Assembly (NCBI GenBank): GCA_029207755.1 | Contig: JARCOQ010000003.1 | Location: forward strand, 42,490,144 to 42,554,143 | From: Chamaea fasciata | Lineage: Eukaryota; Chordata; Aves; Passeriformes; Sylviidae | DNA length: 64,000 bases | Direction of reading: 5' to 3' | Shown: positions 12,201-24,600 of the stretch, in pieces | Position numbering within the stretch: position 1 is the stretch's first letter | Layout of the letters: every line of letters begins with the position of its first letter | Notes under the pieces: model-generated | Databases searched by the model: none | The model's input: the letters and a program-made list of their open reading frames with translations, nothing else | What the model was told of the DNA's origin: nothing | Program-made: the position numbers and the translations under genes

Positions 12201-15200
12201 AATTTCCCACACACGACTCCTGGGGCCGAGGAGGCTGCTTAGGGTGTGGATGGGGCGATTTTAGCACACAAAGGAGCAGCTGAGCATATTTGGAAGAAGC
12301 AAAAGCAAAGAGGAGCTGCTGCGGGTTCTGCTGTGGAGAACAGCTGTCAGTGGGGGCTGGCGTGGTGGCACTGGTCTGCACCCTTAGAGGCATGAGCTGC
12401 TGCTGCGTTGGCAGGGAGAGGGGAGCAGGGAGCAAGGCAGGAGCCCATGGCGGGGGGATACCAGCAGGTTTCCTTCCCAGAATGATGCTGGCAGGAGCCG
12501 TGTGCTGCTTGAAAAGGGGCTTTCTCTGCTGGCATCTGCCAGGTCACGCACAGACCAGGCCACCACCTCATGCCATATGAAACCCAAGAAAGCCTGGATA
12601 ATCTCCAAAGGATGGATGAAATTCCCATATCAAGCAAGCTTCACTGTGTCTCTGCTGAAGTCCAGGGAGGTTTGCCTTTGTGGGAGGACCTGGGTACTTT
12701 TATAAGGGGCTCCATTCCTCCCCCAGGAGCCCCCAGCCAGTCAGCATGGCTGAGGCCATATTAGGGATGCCTCTCTCTGATCCCGAACTGCGTGTTTCCA
12801 CCACATTCCCCATAGGAAGGCTCCCTGCAAGGTTCTGCCTGCACTGCCTGAAAGAGCCAGCAAAGGCAGCATCTCTGGGATGAGAGGCTGGGACAACAGG
12901 CCCCCATGGCTCATCCTCCAGGCCAGCACTCATCCCAAATGGGTGTAGGTGAGGACAAGCCAAGGTGCCAGCGGGGAGAGAAGGGGGAGCTGTCAGCCTG
13001 TGCCCAGCCTATTGCTTGTGATTTTCCAGCTTGCCTTTGCCTTCCTCACCACCATTTCTCTTTTTTTTTTTTTTTCTGCTGGCCCTGTGCAATTTTGGAA
13101 GAGTTTAGAAACTCAGCTCAGCAGCTGAGCCCTGATCAGAACTGAACCCTTGATGTGACTGGATTTATTTGGGATGAAATTTTGCAGGCCCCCACCCAGA
13201 GTCTGGGACTCCTGCTCATCTGCAGGGTACTGTTGAGGGCAGGTAAACCCCTCTCAGGAGCTCCCTGCATAGGTTTTCCTCTTGTCCCCATTGTGGCATC
13301 CTCCTCCACCCCATGTGGTCATCAGGATCTGGAGGGTCTTTTGGGACTGCTGCTCTAGGAGGTCTGGGGAATAACTTCAAAAACAAATGTTTTTCAGAAC
13401 TGGTGCTGGAGGTGCTTCAGAGAAAAAATGAGATAGCTGTGGCAACCTTCAGTGAACAATCTCAAGGCACATGGTCATGGCACTGGGATCCACAAAAGGA
13501 GTTTATGTTCGGATGAGGGGGTATTTTTGTGTTGAAGATCCACTGGTTTCCAGGGGGAGGAACAATGAGATTAGGTTACAGAGATTTCACAAACTGACAG
13601 TGAAATCAGCCCAGAGTCAGCATTGAACTGCCAATAATTTCTGATGTTTAAAACCAGATTCGGTAATACGAACTTGAGCCAGCCTTGTTCCCAAGCCTTT
13701 CCATTGCAAATTCTGTGAAGTTTTTTCAAGCATTAAATTATTTTCTACAGATCATTTGTTATTACCCATCAATTTACTGCTTGGGAAACTGGTCCATCAC
13801 TGTGCAGAATGCTGCTAAATTACAGACTGGCACTGGGCTACCATATGGGGAATTGTGAGGCATGTGGGTTCCTATGCTGGAAGAAACATCCCAAAGCTAT
13901 AGTAACAGCTTCTGTTCCCATCACCCAGAGGCCTACTCTAGCCCAGCAGTGATGGTCTGAAGGACTGATCTTTCAGAACTCATCATTTCAGTGGCACTCC
14001 CTTACTGCTGTGAGATAGGCAACAAGTTACAGCACAGGTGTCTCTGTTTTGACCCCAAAATTTATATCCTCTCAGTGACAGATGGGCACTCAGATGTAGC
14101 CTTTAAATGGTAGAGATTTTAAATCCCTTGCTTGTGGCAAATGCTGTACCAGCCTCTTGGGTGTCATCCAGGGCCAAAAGAAGGAGAGGAAGATGTGCCT
14201 GGGATTGAAAAAGCAGTATGAGCAGAAAAAACAGCAAAAAAAGTAATCCTGACCAGTGGCCAGATGGCTGCCCCAGAGCTCCAGAGGGAAGGGAGTATGA
14301 GCCAAGAGCAGCTTTGGGCAGCCATATGAGCTTGAGATAAGACTGAAGGAAAGTGTGTGGGCTCAGATACTTCTCCATTGCCTGTCTCTCCCTGAGTGGC
14401 TGCACGCAGGCTGCCTCCTGCCCTGACTTGTGGAGGTGGCATCCTGCAGGTATTACTGAGACCACAAACTCAACAATGTCTTGCACATTGGAAGTGACTG
14501 TGTTGGACTCTGCCACTTGGAGCATGATGCAGGTCTGCCTCGATCACCTTTTTGGGAGCAAGATCCCACCACAGGGTGAACTGCCTCAATACCTGTTTAT
14601 CCTTTCTTTCAGGGGAACTTCATAAATGACACAAGTTATTCCTGACATTCAAAACCCGTTTTCAGACTGGGTTGCATTTTCAGACTGAGTTTTTTTGTTT
14701 TGAACCATCCGCTTTAAACATGGTGAAGGAGAGGTGCGTGCAGGTGCCCACAGCGGCCCTGAGCCTTTATTTTGGAGGGAATACATGTGGATTTTTAGAG
14801 AGCAGCCGACTCTGGATTTACTCCCCATTCACTAGCCTCTTGGGAAAAAGAGATGTGGTGAGCAGTCACCTCCACCTGTGCCCACACCCCAATGCTTGTA
14901 AGGAGCTGTGGGAAACCCACATATATCATGAAAACACTCAGGCTGTAGCTGGGAGTGGGGCTCCTGCACTGCCTGTGGAACTGCACTTCTGGAAGCCAGC
15001 TCCTTGCCTTGGCCATGGGACAGACAGCTGCTGAGCAGAGACCCAGGGGTCACCAGTGAGACTGCTGGTCACTGGGGCTGCTCAAACAGGAGGTAAAAAG
15101 GGAAATGTCTCCCAGTTCTCCTGCCTCTTACTCAGTTGGCATGTAAACTTGGATTTTTCCCAGACTGAGTAGGCAGCCTGCAAATGTGTTTTTGGGGCAG

Positions 15201-17917
15201 TGCCTGGACAAGCCCCTCATTGCTGCAGTCTGTAAGATCTGCTCTTTTGCTGGGACCCACTTGACCAGTCAACAGTGGTATGCAATCTTGCAACCCTAAG
15301 GGGCCAGGAAAAAAAAAAAAGACAAAAGAAGAGCTGATAGCAGTATGGACTTTATTCTTTGCTGCTGTAACAATTTAAAAGTGGGAGCTGAGCTGCGTTC
15401 ACACCATGTGGTATGAACAGCCAGCCTCTCTGGGTGCTCAGTCCAAGACTCAGGACTGCAGAAGCCAGAAGACACTCAGGGGTGGGAAATGCCTCTCCCT
15501 GCTCCTGGCCACATTCTTAGCACACAACCCAAGGAGCTACATCTCTCTTTTCATCTTTTAGCAAGGTGGAAAGCATGGACCTTTGACAAGACTCAGAGGA
15601 GCTGCTAAGGTGGCTGTGAACTCTGCTGCTGTGGGTGCTTGGGGGCATGGCCACTCAGGTGTAACAGTAAAAAGGTTCAAGCTGTTCCAAGGAAAATGTG
15701 AGACTTGCACAAATAACAGGATTTGTGTTCAGAGCTGCCAGAGAGGGGTTGCAGGGCTTCCCCAGCAGGTTAGAACTCACAACAGCTGTGATCAAGTTTC
15801 CCACTAGGATCAGGCAGTTCTGGCAGACTTCTGCAGCCATGTGCACTATGGTGACTAACCTCCCCTAAGAGCATTTGAACCAGCTCTTCTGATCCTTCTC
15901 CCATGACAGTGTTACCCTGTGGGCAGCTGGTGTAGACCTTAAAAGGATAATAGCCCGTGAAACCAAAGAACCTGCATCTGCAGGATCAACCAGGCCACAA
16001 TTAACAGTGTGATGGCTTGTTTTGTGAGGTGACAGCAACTCCAGTATTTGGCAAAGATTCACTGATCTAGGTGGAAGCAGAGTTTACAGGTCTAGAAAGG
16101 TTGTGTTTTTCCCTATCTGGCAAAATTTTCTTGCCGATTTGGAGTTTATGTTGTTAAATACTTTTAAAACGCATTTCTCTTTAAGAAGCAGCTTATTTAT
16201 TTTCCCTGGTTTCTTTCTCCTCCAGACTTTACCCAAGCAAACCTAGCAGCCCAGTTTCAGACTCTGACAGCTCCTGATTTGGCTGGAAGCCAGTCTGAAA
16301 GACGTGTTGACATGTAATTTTTCCATTTCTACTGGATATAAACTGTCCACTATTCCTCTTATTGCTTGGAGCTCGGGAGAGGTGCAGCGGCAAAAGACTG
16401 CAAGTCAAAACCATGTGTAAACTACTCATGTGATTATCCAGTGTTTTTCTGGACCACATCTGCAAAATAACATCCATGCTCATTTTTCATTACCTGCTAC
16501 TTTTTTGCATAAAACTCAGGATGTCTCTCTGCTCTTGACTTCACTGTGGTTATTTCAGACAGAAATAAGGCTGTTTCCCAGCCCAGGCTGCTGTCCTCTC
16601 TGCTTGGAATGGTGCTCCCATTCATTTGGGGGTAGTGGAGGGAACTGGGACTCCTGGGGTTTGGCATCAATCAGTCATCTGTCATGGATCTGGTCAGAAA
16701 CTCGTGACCTACCTGGCCACCTGGTTTACTATGTGTAGAAGAGCAATAATAGGGATTAGGAGGCATAAATAAGATCCTCAGGAGGAAAGTGCTTCAGAAG
16801 GAAAAAGCGTGTTTAGAATTTCAGTGTTATGATTCAAATGGTGTCTTTATTTCATTTTTTAATGAAGGCAAAAATGCAGCAAAGTATGCAAGGGAGGAAA
16901 TTCTAATGTTAGTATCAGCCTCATAAATGTTGTACTTCCTCATTTAGGAATCATTTAATAACTGGCTATTCTCAGTACATGGAAGTCTCTGCCATGAGGT
17001 ATTGAAGCCAAAACTCATTAGGATTAAATTAATAATAATGTTTATACAGCTACACTGAGAATATCCAGAGCTGCCCTGTCGAGGACGGGGAATGATTCTT
17101 GTCTGGCACTTCCAGAGCTGCTTGGCTGTAGCTGGAGGGGTGAGGGAGGAGTTGCTCTTCACCCGAGACGGTCTCAGCATCCCGCCCTGCATCTGCTGAA
17201 TGTCTCTGGAGCAGGTTTGGGATGCGCGGCCCTGTTTTCTGGCACTTGCTGCACTCTAGGTGTCAAGGTTAGATTGTGGCAGGGCATGGGGAAGGTGCCT
17301 GGCAGCCCCGTCCAGGTTTTTGCTTGCATCAGCCTCAGGTAATGTGAGAGGTACAATGTCAGCTCTGCTGGGTGTCTCTGCACACTTCTGTCACGAGTCT
17401 TCTTACACAAGTGGTTTCCAAGCCTTGCAGCTGCCGCTTCCCCTGGCATTACGGGATGTACTTGCAAACTGTTCGATTGGGAGGGTTGTACTGTGAGAGA
17501 GAAACTTGTGCAGGAGTGTGAAGGTGCAGCTAGGTGCTCCTTGTCACGACAGCAGAAGTACTAAGCCTGCTCGGAACAACGGAGGGATAGGTGGAGGCAG
17601 CTTCTAACAACACTGTTAGTCATGGAACATTGACACCTTGCAGCCTGTTGTGAAGATTAGGTGCCTCTTCTGAAGAGTGCAGAGTTCAAGGGGGAAAAAT
17701 TGCAGAAAATGGGAACTCACAGACTGTGTGTCAGGTTCTGGAGCCTATTATACTGGTATTTCCTGTGTGATGGATGAGACATGGATTACTGACTGGGCAG
17801 TAGGTTTATGAGCACCCCAGGAGAAGTTTGGTTCTGCAAAAGGCAATCCCCTCCTGATAGAGAAGCTATCAGAGAGCATCCATATACCTCTGATACAACT
17901 GTGTCTTTTTAAACTGG
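9291..17917. other. Intergenic stretch, no gene recognised
   Basis: No exon with a recognisable product and paired splice sites was found. GC and CpG content rises between about 10.8 and 12.2 kb without an identifiable coding unit. That sub-region contains a MEF2-type site (TTAAAAATAG, 11468-11477) and lies just before an SRF/CArG-type site (CCATATTAGG, 12756-12765). Poly-T and poly-A tracts occur at about 13060-13075 and 15309-15320. The remainder looks like unique single-copy non-coding DNA. Confidence 0.55.
12756..12765. promoter_or_regulatory. CArG-box candidate (CCATATTAGG)
   Basis: A perfect match to the SRF consensus CC(A/T)6GG, in the same core form as the c-fos serum response element. 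The palindromic consensus is expected about four times by chance in 64 kb, so the site alone proves nothing. It is recorded because the left flank faces the ACTA1 side of the syntenic block, and muscle actin genes are classical SRF targets. Confidence 0.25.
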
Positions 17918-18493
17918 TGTCATGGTTCAACCACAGCTGGCAACTCATTACCGTGCAGTCCTTGCTCAATCCCCTCACTCCTTGGTAGGATGGGGAGGAG
18001 AAACAGGAGAAAAGAACAGGTAAAACTTGTGGGTTGAGGTAAGAACAGCTCAATAATTGAAATAAAGTAAAATATAATAATACCAATTATAATAATAACA
18101 ACAATAACATATAATGATAGCAATAAAAATGAGAGGGAGAGAGATATAAAACTGAAGACAAATTGAAATGCTGCACAGTGCAATTGCTCACAATCCACTC
18201 ACTGATGCTCAGCCTACCCACAAGCAGTGATCAGTGGCTCCTGGGCAACTCCCCACAGTTTATTTACTGGGCATGATGTTCTGTCGTGTGGAATATCCCT
18301 TTGGCCAGCTTGGGTCAGCTGTCCTGACTGTGCTGCCTCTCAGCTTCTGGTGCACCTGCTCCCTGGCAGAGCACGGGAACTGAAAAGTTCTTGACTTAAT
18401 CAGTGTATTACCAGCATTATTGTCATACTGAATCCAACACACAGCACTGTAACAGTTACTTAGAAGAAAATTATCTCAGATGGAATTAAGACA
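17918..18493 (-). mobile_element. Near full-length avian ERV solo LTR (copy B)
   Basis: On the plus strand it opens with tgtcatggttcaaccac and closes near aattaagaca, giving TG...CA ends. It carries the marker text of a common avian LTR: ctcaatcccctcactcc, acttgtgggttgag, a run of aataataata, gcaattgctcac, tggaatatccctttggcc and ggtgcacctgctccctgg. The promoter sense is the minus strand, but its TATA region has decayed (ttatttactg on the plus strand, 18259-18268). Flanking 5-mers are actgg on the left and tctgg on the right, a 4/5 match compatible with an eroded 5-bp target duplication. No internal viral region remains. It shares subfamily text with copy C, in the opposite orientation. Confidence 0.88.
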
Positions 18494-19906
18494 TCTGGGA
18501 ACAGAAGTCCTTTGGGAGAGGAAAGATTGAGACTATAAAATGTGTGGAAAGAACAGCAGCATTTTCATAACCACAAGTGACCAGCTAAAGCTGTGCAGGC
18601 TGGTTCAAAATGACATTTTGCACAAAATTACATTTTACTAAAAACAGGAAACTCTGCAACCCCCAGACCTTGCCTGTTTATGTGAAATCCACTTACGTCA
18701 TCTGCTCATGTAGACTGAGCACAGTACCAGAGTAAGAAACCAGGGTCCAGGTTAATTGGGGAGCAATCTGATCTCCTCTCTAGACAGCACTGCCACAGCT
18801 GCTTTCTCTAATGTTGTCTTCAGTTACAGGTGGTTTAAAATCTATCGTTCCCTGTTATTTTCCAACAAATATCCTCTGTTACAGCAGGTGGTGCTGAGTG
18901 CATGGCTGGACCCCAGTGGGACCACTAAGGGCAAAAGGACAAGCCATCAGGGACAACCCAGATGCTACTGGAGCCATCAGTGGGGAAAATAAATGAGCCA
19001 GGCAGCTCCCAAATAGAACCCTCAGGATAGCACTGGGTGGAGGGAGAAAACTCCTGCATCTGCCTGGTTTTATTCCACTGAAATATGCAGGCAAGACTCC
19101 TGCATGTCTGCCTTGGGCGGGGCACCGTGAGTGTCATGGCCTGGAGACAAGGAGCTCTCAGGAGCTCCTCTCTCGTTTTTGAGGCTGATGAGTGGAAGTA
19201 GGTGCCCTTCTATTTCGATGCCTCTCTTCCCAGTAAATACACTGCCCAGACTCTTCCTAGTAGCCCTATCACGCCCCATCCCTGAGAGCAGCAGGCAGGG
19301 CTGAAGGGAGCTGGGGAAGTTAGGATGGGTTTTAACATGGAACTTAACAGGTTTATGGATGCCGATCTGCAACGTGTCTGCCTGCAGCACCAGGCACTGG
19401 GTGTCACCATTGGCCTCTCCTGATGCATTTTCCTGAATCGCAGAGGGACACACTGGATTTCTCCAACATCCTGCTGTCACGGGGCTGTTGAAATAACTGC
19501 AAGGGCTGGGGGGCTGTGAAGGCTGGAGGGAGATCTCCAGGTGCTCCTGCAAAGGTCAGGCAACATCTCTGTCCCCCTCGTGCCTGGGCACCACGGGTTT
19601 GGGAAGCCTGAGCCAGTACACGCAAAAATAGGGCTAAATACTGCTCGATCTGAGCATCGATTAAACTAAGTCAATTCGGTCATGTTAGCTGTATCGAGGA
19701 TTGCATCACTCTGCCGCGCAGGCAGAGGTGCTGCGTGTAACACCCGCCCCCTCACTTTAAAGCCACCAACACTTTTGTTTCACTGGAGGAGTCTGGGCCA
19801 GCGTTTACCACCCCGGGAATCCGTGCCAGCTTGTGTTTTTATCATTTGTGTCAGTCAGGGGACGCACAGGGCAAGGCCAGGAAAAATACTGTTTGCATCC
19901 TTATTA

Positions 19907-19909
<3 letters not shown>
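18494..19909. other. Intergenic DNA upstream of the CCSAP CpG island
   Basis: No gene recognised. Open frames on both strands are overlapping shadows. GC and CpG rise gradually toward 20 kb. Confidence 0.6.
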
Positions 19910-19941
<32 letters not shown>

Positions 19942-19970
19942 AAGAAAGAAAGAAAGAAAGAAAGAAAAAA
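19910..19970. repeat. A30 run followed by (GAAA)n microsatellite
   Basis: Thirty consecutive A bases (19910-19939) run directly into six or seven GAAA units and a short A tract. It sits at the left edge of the CCSAP CpG island. It could be the decayed tail of an old retrotransposed sequence on the + strand, but no SINE or LINE body is recognisable immediately upstream. Confidence 0.92.
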
Positions 19971-19989
19971 GAACCGTTTCCTAGAACTG

Positions 19990-21650
19990 ATTCTGAAAAT
20001 CCGTCAGTGCCCCCGTGTGTCGGAGCGGGGGCTGGCGGGGAGGCCGGAGAGCCGCTGCGCAGAGCCTGCGCATGGCAAGGGCACTCCGGTTTGCAGGTGT
20101 CCAAACCAAGGCGCTCGCAGCACTTCGGGCAGCGGGTGGGGCCGGGCGGGGGATCACGCTGTCCCCTCCCAGAGGGGGACTGTGAAGTCAGCGCGACGCT
20201 GTGGCAAAGGCTCTGCAGCAAACCAGTTTCAAGGACAGTCGTGTCCCATAGGGGCACGATTCTCTGCGATGCCCTAAATACGGTGCGGGAGAGAAAGAAA
20301 TATCCAGAAATCGCTGTAGAGCCGAGGGTGCGTGTCCGTGTGCGGGCAGGCAGAGGGCGGCTGCAGAGGCCGCCCCCGTTTTTGCATTTGTCTGCGAAGC
20401 GTTTCGTATCCCCAGAGACGGTGGCCTCCCAGCGCAGGGCTGGATTAGGCGAATCCTGTTCTGGCGACGGGTTTTTAAAGCAGATTAGTGCAACATGGAG
20501 AGAGGTCCCCGTTGCTGCAGAGGCGTTCGCCTCCCTCCGGCCGGCCCCGGCTGCTGCGCATCCTTTGCTCTCACAGGAGCAGACCGGGAGGCAGCAGCTC
20601 CCCCGCGGTTTTCCCGGGATGCCGCACGCAGAAGGCGCTGCCGCCGCTGCTGCTGCCTCAAATTCTGACTCCCTGCAGAGACTCGCTGGGTTTCAATGCG
20701 CCCAGACAGGCGTCCGGCAGTCCCAGGCTGCCCCTCAGCCGGGCTTTCCCGGAGCCTCTCTTGCTACAGGGATCATCCCGGCCCCAGCAGCCCTACTGCT
20801 GGGCCCAGGGCTGCGGTGCTTTGGTGTATTTCTGATTTATGTAGTATTTGATTAAATTTTCTTTCTCTCTTCATCTCGTTCGCTGCGCCTCAAGGCCCCG
20901 TCCCCCCGCTCCAGGCGTCCCACCCCTCTCGGGGCGGGGCCGGACGCCGCTGTTTGGATTTAAACGTAGCAGCGGGAGGGGGCGGGCTCGGCCGGCGGAT
21001 CCCGGCTCCAGGCTGCGGCTCCCGGCGCGGCTCCCGGCTCCGCCATGGTGGTGCCGGCGCGGCGGGTGAAGACGGAGTACATGAAGCGCTTCAAGGAGCC
21101 CAAGTGGGAGTCGTGCGGCGCCTGCTACCTGGAGCTGCTGCACTACCGCCTCAGCCGCCGGCTTCTGGAGCAGGCGCACCGGCCCTGGCTCTGGGACGGC
21201 TGGGAGCAAGACAGCGGCAGCGGCGGCGGCAGCACCGCCGGGTCCCCCTCGCCCCCGGCCGCCAGCAGTCCCGCGGCCGCGCGGGAGGAGGAAGAGGCGG
21301 CGGCGGCGGCAGCGCCGAGCGAGGCGGGACGGGCCAGCCCCGGTAGGGAGCGCGGCGGTGGCGGGGGGGACACGCGTGTCCGGTGCGGCCCGAGCCCCCT
21401 CCCCGCGGCGTGGGGCCGTGCTGCCCTGCCCTTCCCCGCGGGGCTGGGCACGGATGGCTCTGCCCGGGCCGCCCTGCCGCGGCTTGGGGCCCATCCCCGA
21501 TCCCGGTGACCGTGCGGGGGCGCCGGCGGCCTGGCCTGTCTTACCCGCCCCCAGGACATGGCCCGGGGGTGGAAGGGCCCATCAGCCGGGCCCCGCTGCC
21601 TCCAGCCGGATCCTGGCGGGGCCTGCGGGGAAGCCATGGCTGCGGCGTCG
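19990..21650. promoter_or_regulatory. CCSAP: CpG island and promoter of CCSAP
   Basis: GC and CpG density jump sharply here and fall again after about 21650. Sp1-type GC boxes are present at 20931-20940 (ggggcggggc) and around 20976-20986 (ggagggggcgg). Both lie within about 120 bp of the CCSAP start codon at 21045. No strong TATA box is evident. A tttaaa at 20958-20964 is weak, so a dispersed CpG-type start is likely, with transcription starting somewhere in about 20930-21040. The 282-codon open frame within the island (20007-20855) is best explained by lack of stops in GC-rich DNA. Confidence 0.85.
21045..21342 (+). CDS. CCSAP: CCSAP coding exon 1
   Basis: 298 nt, from the ATG at 21045 to a donor CCCCG|GTAGGG, ending in phase 1. 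It encodes the conserved N-terminus ([22 protein letters not shown]) and the first part of the GC-rich linker, including poly-Ala and poly-Glu. The open frame continues past the donor, but that extension is intronic: splicing here joins precisely in frame with exon 2 (GAG across the junction). Confidence 0.94.
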
Positions 21651-24600
21651 GAGGTGTCTCTTTAAAGAGCCAAGTGGTGGTAACTCTTATCCTGAGTCAC
21701 AGCCACTTATGTAAACTGTTGCCATGGGAGCCGAGCATCTCTGCTATTATATAAGCAGGTTCTCCGGCAAAAGCAGCGGCAAGCTGGACTGTATGCCGGT
21801 GGCTGGCTCTTAACGCAATTGCTTTCCCGGATCTGCACATGTTATCTGTCTCGGCTGAGGACTTGGTTCTTAAAGTCACCTGAGGTTTGATCTTGGGTGA
21901 GCAGCTGAGTGTGGTCAACTTCCTAGTCTGAACAGGTGCTGAGCTGGTAACATTTTGTTCTCTTCTAGCACAGAGTAATTTCCTTTTGATGTCTCACGCT
22001 CTAAGAGAGTGGTTAGGCAGACAATAGCACGGTCAAGCTTACCAAGCTGGTATTTTTTTATCCCACACGATATGGTTTCTAGTTTTTTACCTGTAGTGGA
22101 AGAATAATGTATCTGGCAGCTATTGGTGTTTTGAAATGCCTTTTGAATCAGCTGTCTCTGTTGCACAGTAGCAGGGAAAATCCTTGAGAACTGTTAAGTC
22201 TCATGCTGCCTGTTTGTTGGGCTTTTCTTTTTTTTTTTTCTTCCCTCCTGGTGTTAGACGTGCTTGTTTGAAGTGGGGTAACTAATCTGATCCAATGCCC
22301 TTTGGGGCCTGAGCTTTCCAGAATGATCTGTACTCTGATATTCAAGCCTAAACTATATTCATTGACTTCAGAAATACCACATTACACAAAAGCTTTAACT
22401 ATGCTGTCATCTGTTCCAGAGGTTTGGTGTTTCAGAGCATGTTAGTGATGTGGGGTTCTGCAGCCAGCTGGGTGGGCCTGTGGTACCCAGGTCTCACATG
22501 GGGTAATGCCTCAGCTGCTGGGGTAATGCACTCCACCTCCCCAAAGCTGTTCTGGTTTCAGCTGGGATACTTTTATGCCAGGTAGCTGGTACAGTGCTGT
22601 GTCTTGGATTCATTATGAGAATAATGTTGATAACACACTGATGTTTTTAGTAGTTGCTCAGCAGTACTTACCCTAAATCAAGGACTTTTCAGTTTTCCAT
22701 GCTCTGCCAGGGCACAGGTGCATCAGAAGCTGTGCGGAAGCATGACCAGGACAGCTGACCCAAACTGGCCATAGGGATATTCCATAGTCAGAAAGTCATG
22801 CCCAGTGTATAAAATGGGCAGAGTTGCCCAAGAGCCACCAGCTGTGCATCACTGGTTTCTCTTGGGTTTATTCTTCCCTTCTCATTCCTATTATCATATT
22901 TTATTTATTTCAGTTACTGAGCTGTTCTTATCTCAACCCCTGTGGTTTTCTGATTCTTGCTCCCATCCTGCTGCAGAGGGACGGAGTGTGTGGCTGTGTG
23001 ATACTTTGTTGCTGGCTGAGGTTAAACCACAACAGCTGTGCAGTGATGGAAGCACCCCAGTTCGCCTGTAACAGAGTATTAGTGGGTCTGATTTTGCTTT
23101 CCTCAATCAGGGCTTGAGTAAGTTAGGCTGGGAGCATGTGTGGAAGAACTACATAGTATCTCACTGAGAAGAACTAGGGAATTACAAGTGATCAGGTAGT
23201 GGTTGCATGGGAAAAGGGGATGCTCTCTAAAGGCTTGGCTTTTAGTGAGAGGTGGTGGAAGCTGTTGAAGCTGCACTCAGAACCTGGCATTCCCAACCTT
23301 TCTGGTGCACTTTGGAAATGTACAAGCCTGGGGCAGTTGTGGTAGACCTAAATTTCTTTTCATTCTTCCTCTTAAGCCTATGGATAGAGCACATAAACCT
23401 GCTACAGTCTAATGGCACCACCATTGCCAAGGCTAGAGGCTGCTGGCCAGGGTGCTCTGTTCACTCATTAGCCAGCTCCCTGATTCCTTCCCTGACTCCT
23501 CTCTAGGGAAAGATCCAGCTGGAGTTACTTGGTAGTCTGATTCTGGTTGGGATTTGGCAGAGAAGAAGAGCTTGCTAGCTGTGCAGGCACTGTCTGTGGT
23601 CAGTGATGGTGTCTGTGATTGTCCAGTGCATCCAGTTGTGTCCTCAGTCCTGCAGCAGTGCCAAAGGGACTGTGGAGCACCAGTGGCAGGCCAGGCTGCA
23701 GGATTTTGGGCAACTGTGCTTCTGTAACTGACACACCTTTGCCATGGGTGCTGTAAGGGAATGCCTAAAGTTCTGCTAGGTCCTTGCTATTTTATACTTT
23801 CAGTGGGAGAAAAATCGGTACTTCACATTAATTTCTTTGCCCAATGGCTTAGGATAAACATTTTTTAACTTCTGCAAGTATTTAAGAGCTTTGCTAAGTC
23901 TTTAGCAAAAGGACTGAAAACAACTCTGCTTAGGCAGCTGGATTTAGTGGATGTTTATTGTATCTTAATGCACATATAATATATAAGGAGGTGACTCATT
24001 TAGTATTGGACAATCGTAAGGATGTATTTTTTTCTGCTTAGTGGCTGGCTAATTAAGGCATGTGGAGGAGATAACATAGAAACTACCACTCTGAAGCTTC
24101 TACTATTAAACTGATTTTTTTTTTTTTTTTTTTTTTTTTTACTCTGAAAACTTAATTACACTAAAATGCTGTGGGGGTAGCTGAGTGTGCTCATGTTGAT
24201 GACATCTTTTGTCTTCTGAATCTGACATCCACCCACATACTGGAACATCCTAGCTGTTACCAGGCTACTGCTGCTTCCTGCTGTTTTGTGGGGAACATGA
24301 TTTCTGCCTGAGAGGTATTGACAGTGCTTGTTGCACTGGTGATGGCTGGTCAGCACTAATGCTGTTTAGTAACTGAGGTAAACACAATTCATAATGGAAT
24401 GTGTTGCCCTGGTTTCCCCTTTCTCTCATTAAAATGAGCCCCTGTGTGTTTGTAAAAGCTGTGAATGCTTCTGGTGTGTGAAGAGGAAGTGGATGTAGGC
24501 AGCTTGGCTTTAATGCTCAGTGGTGTTGGTCTAAAGCACGACCAGTGTGAGCCCCTGGGGCAGCACGTGGGACAAAGGTGCTTTGTCACTGTGTTTTGCA

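Noticed and set aside
1..20000. ACTA1 or NUP133 exons expected by synteny on the left
   Set aside because: No actin or nucleoporin peptide text was found on either strand, so these genes, if linked, lie outside the window.
20007..20855. 282-codon plus-strand open frame upstream of CCSAP, the longest in the window
   Set aside because: It lies wholly in the CCSAP CpG island, where stop codons are rare. It has no recognisable domain, and overlapping frames are open too. It does not join CCSAP exon 1 in frame.
22805..23117. Short open frames inside LTR copy C, and likewise in copies B and D
   Set aside because: Solo LTRs do not encode proteins; these are chance frames over repeat DNA.
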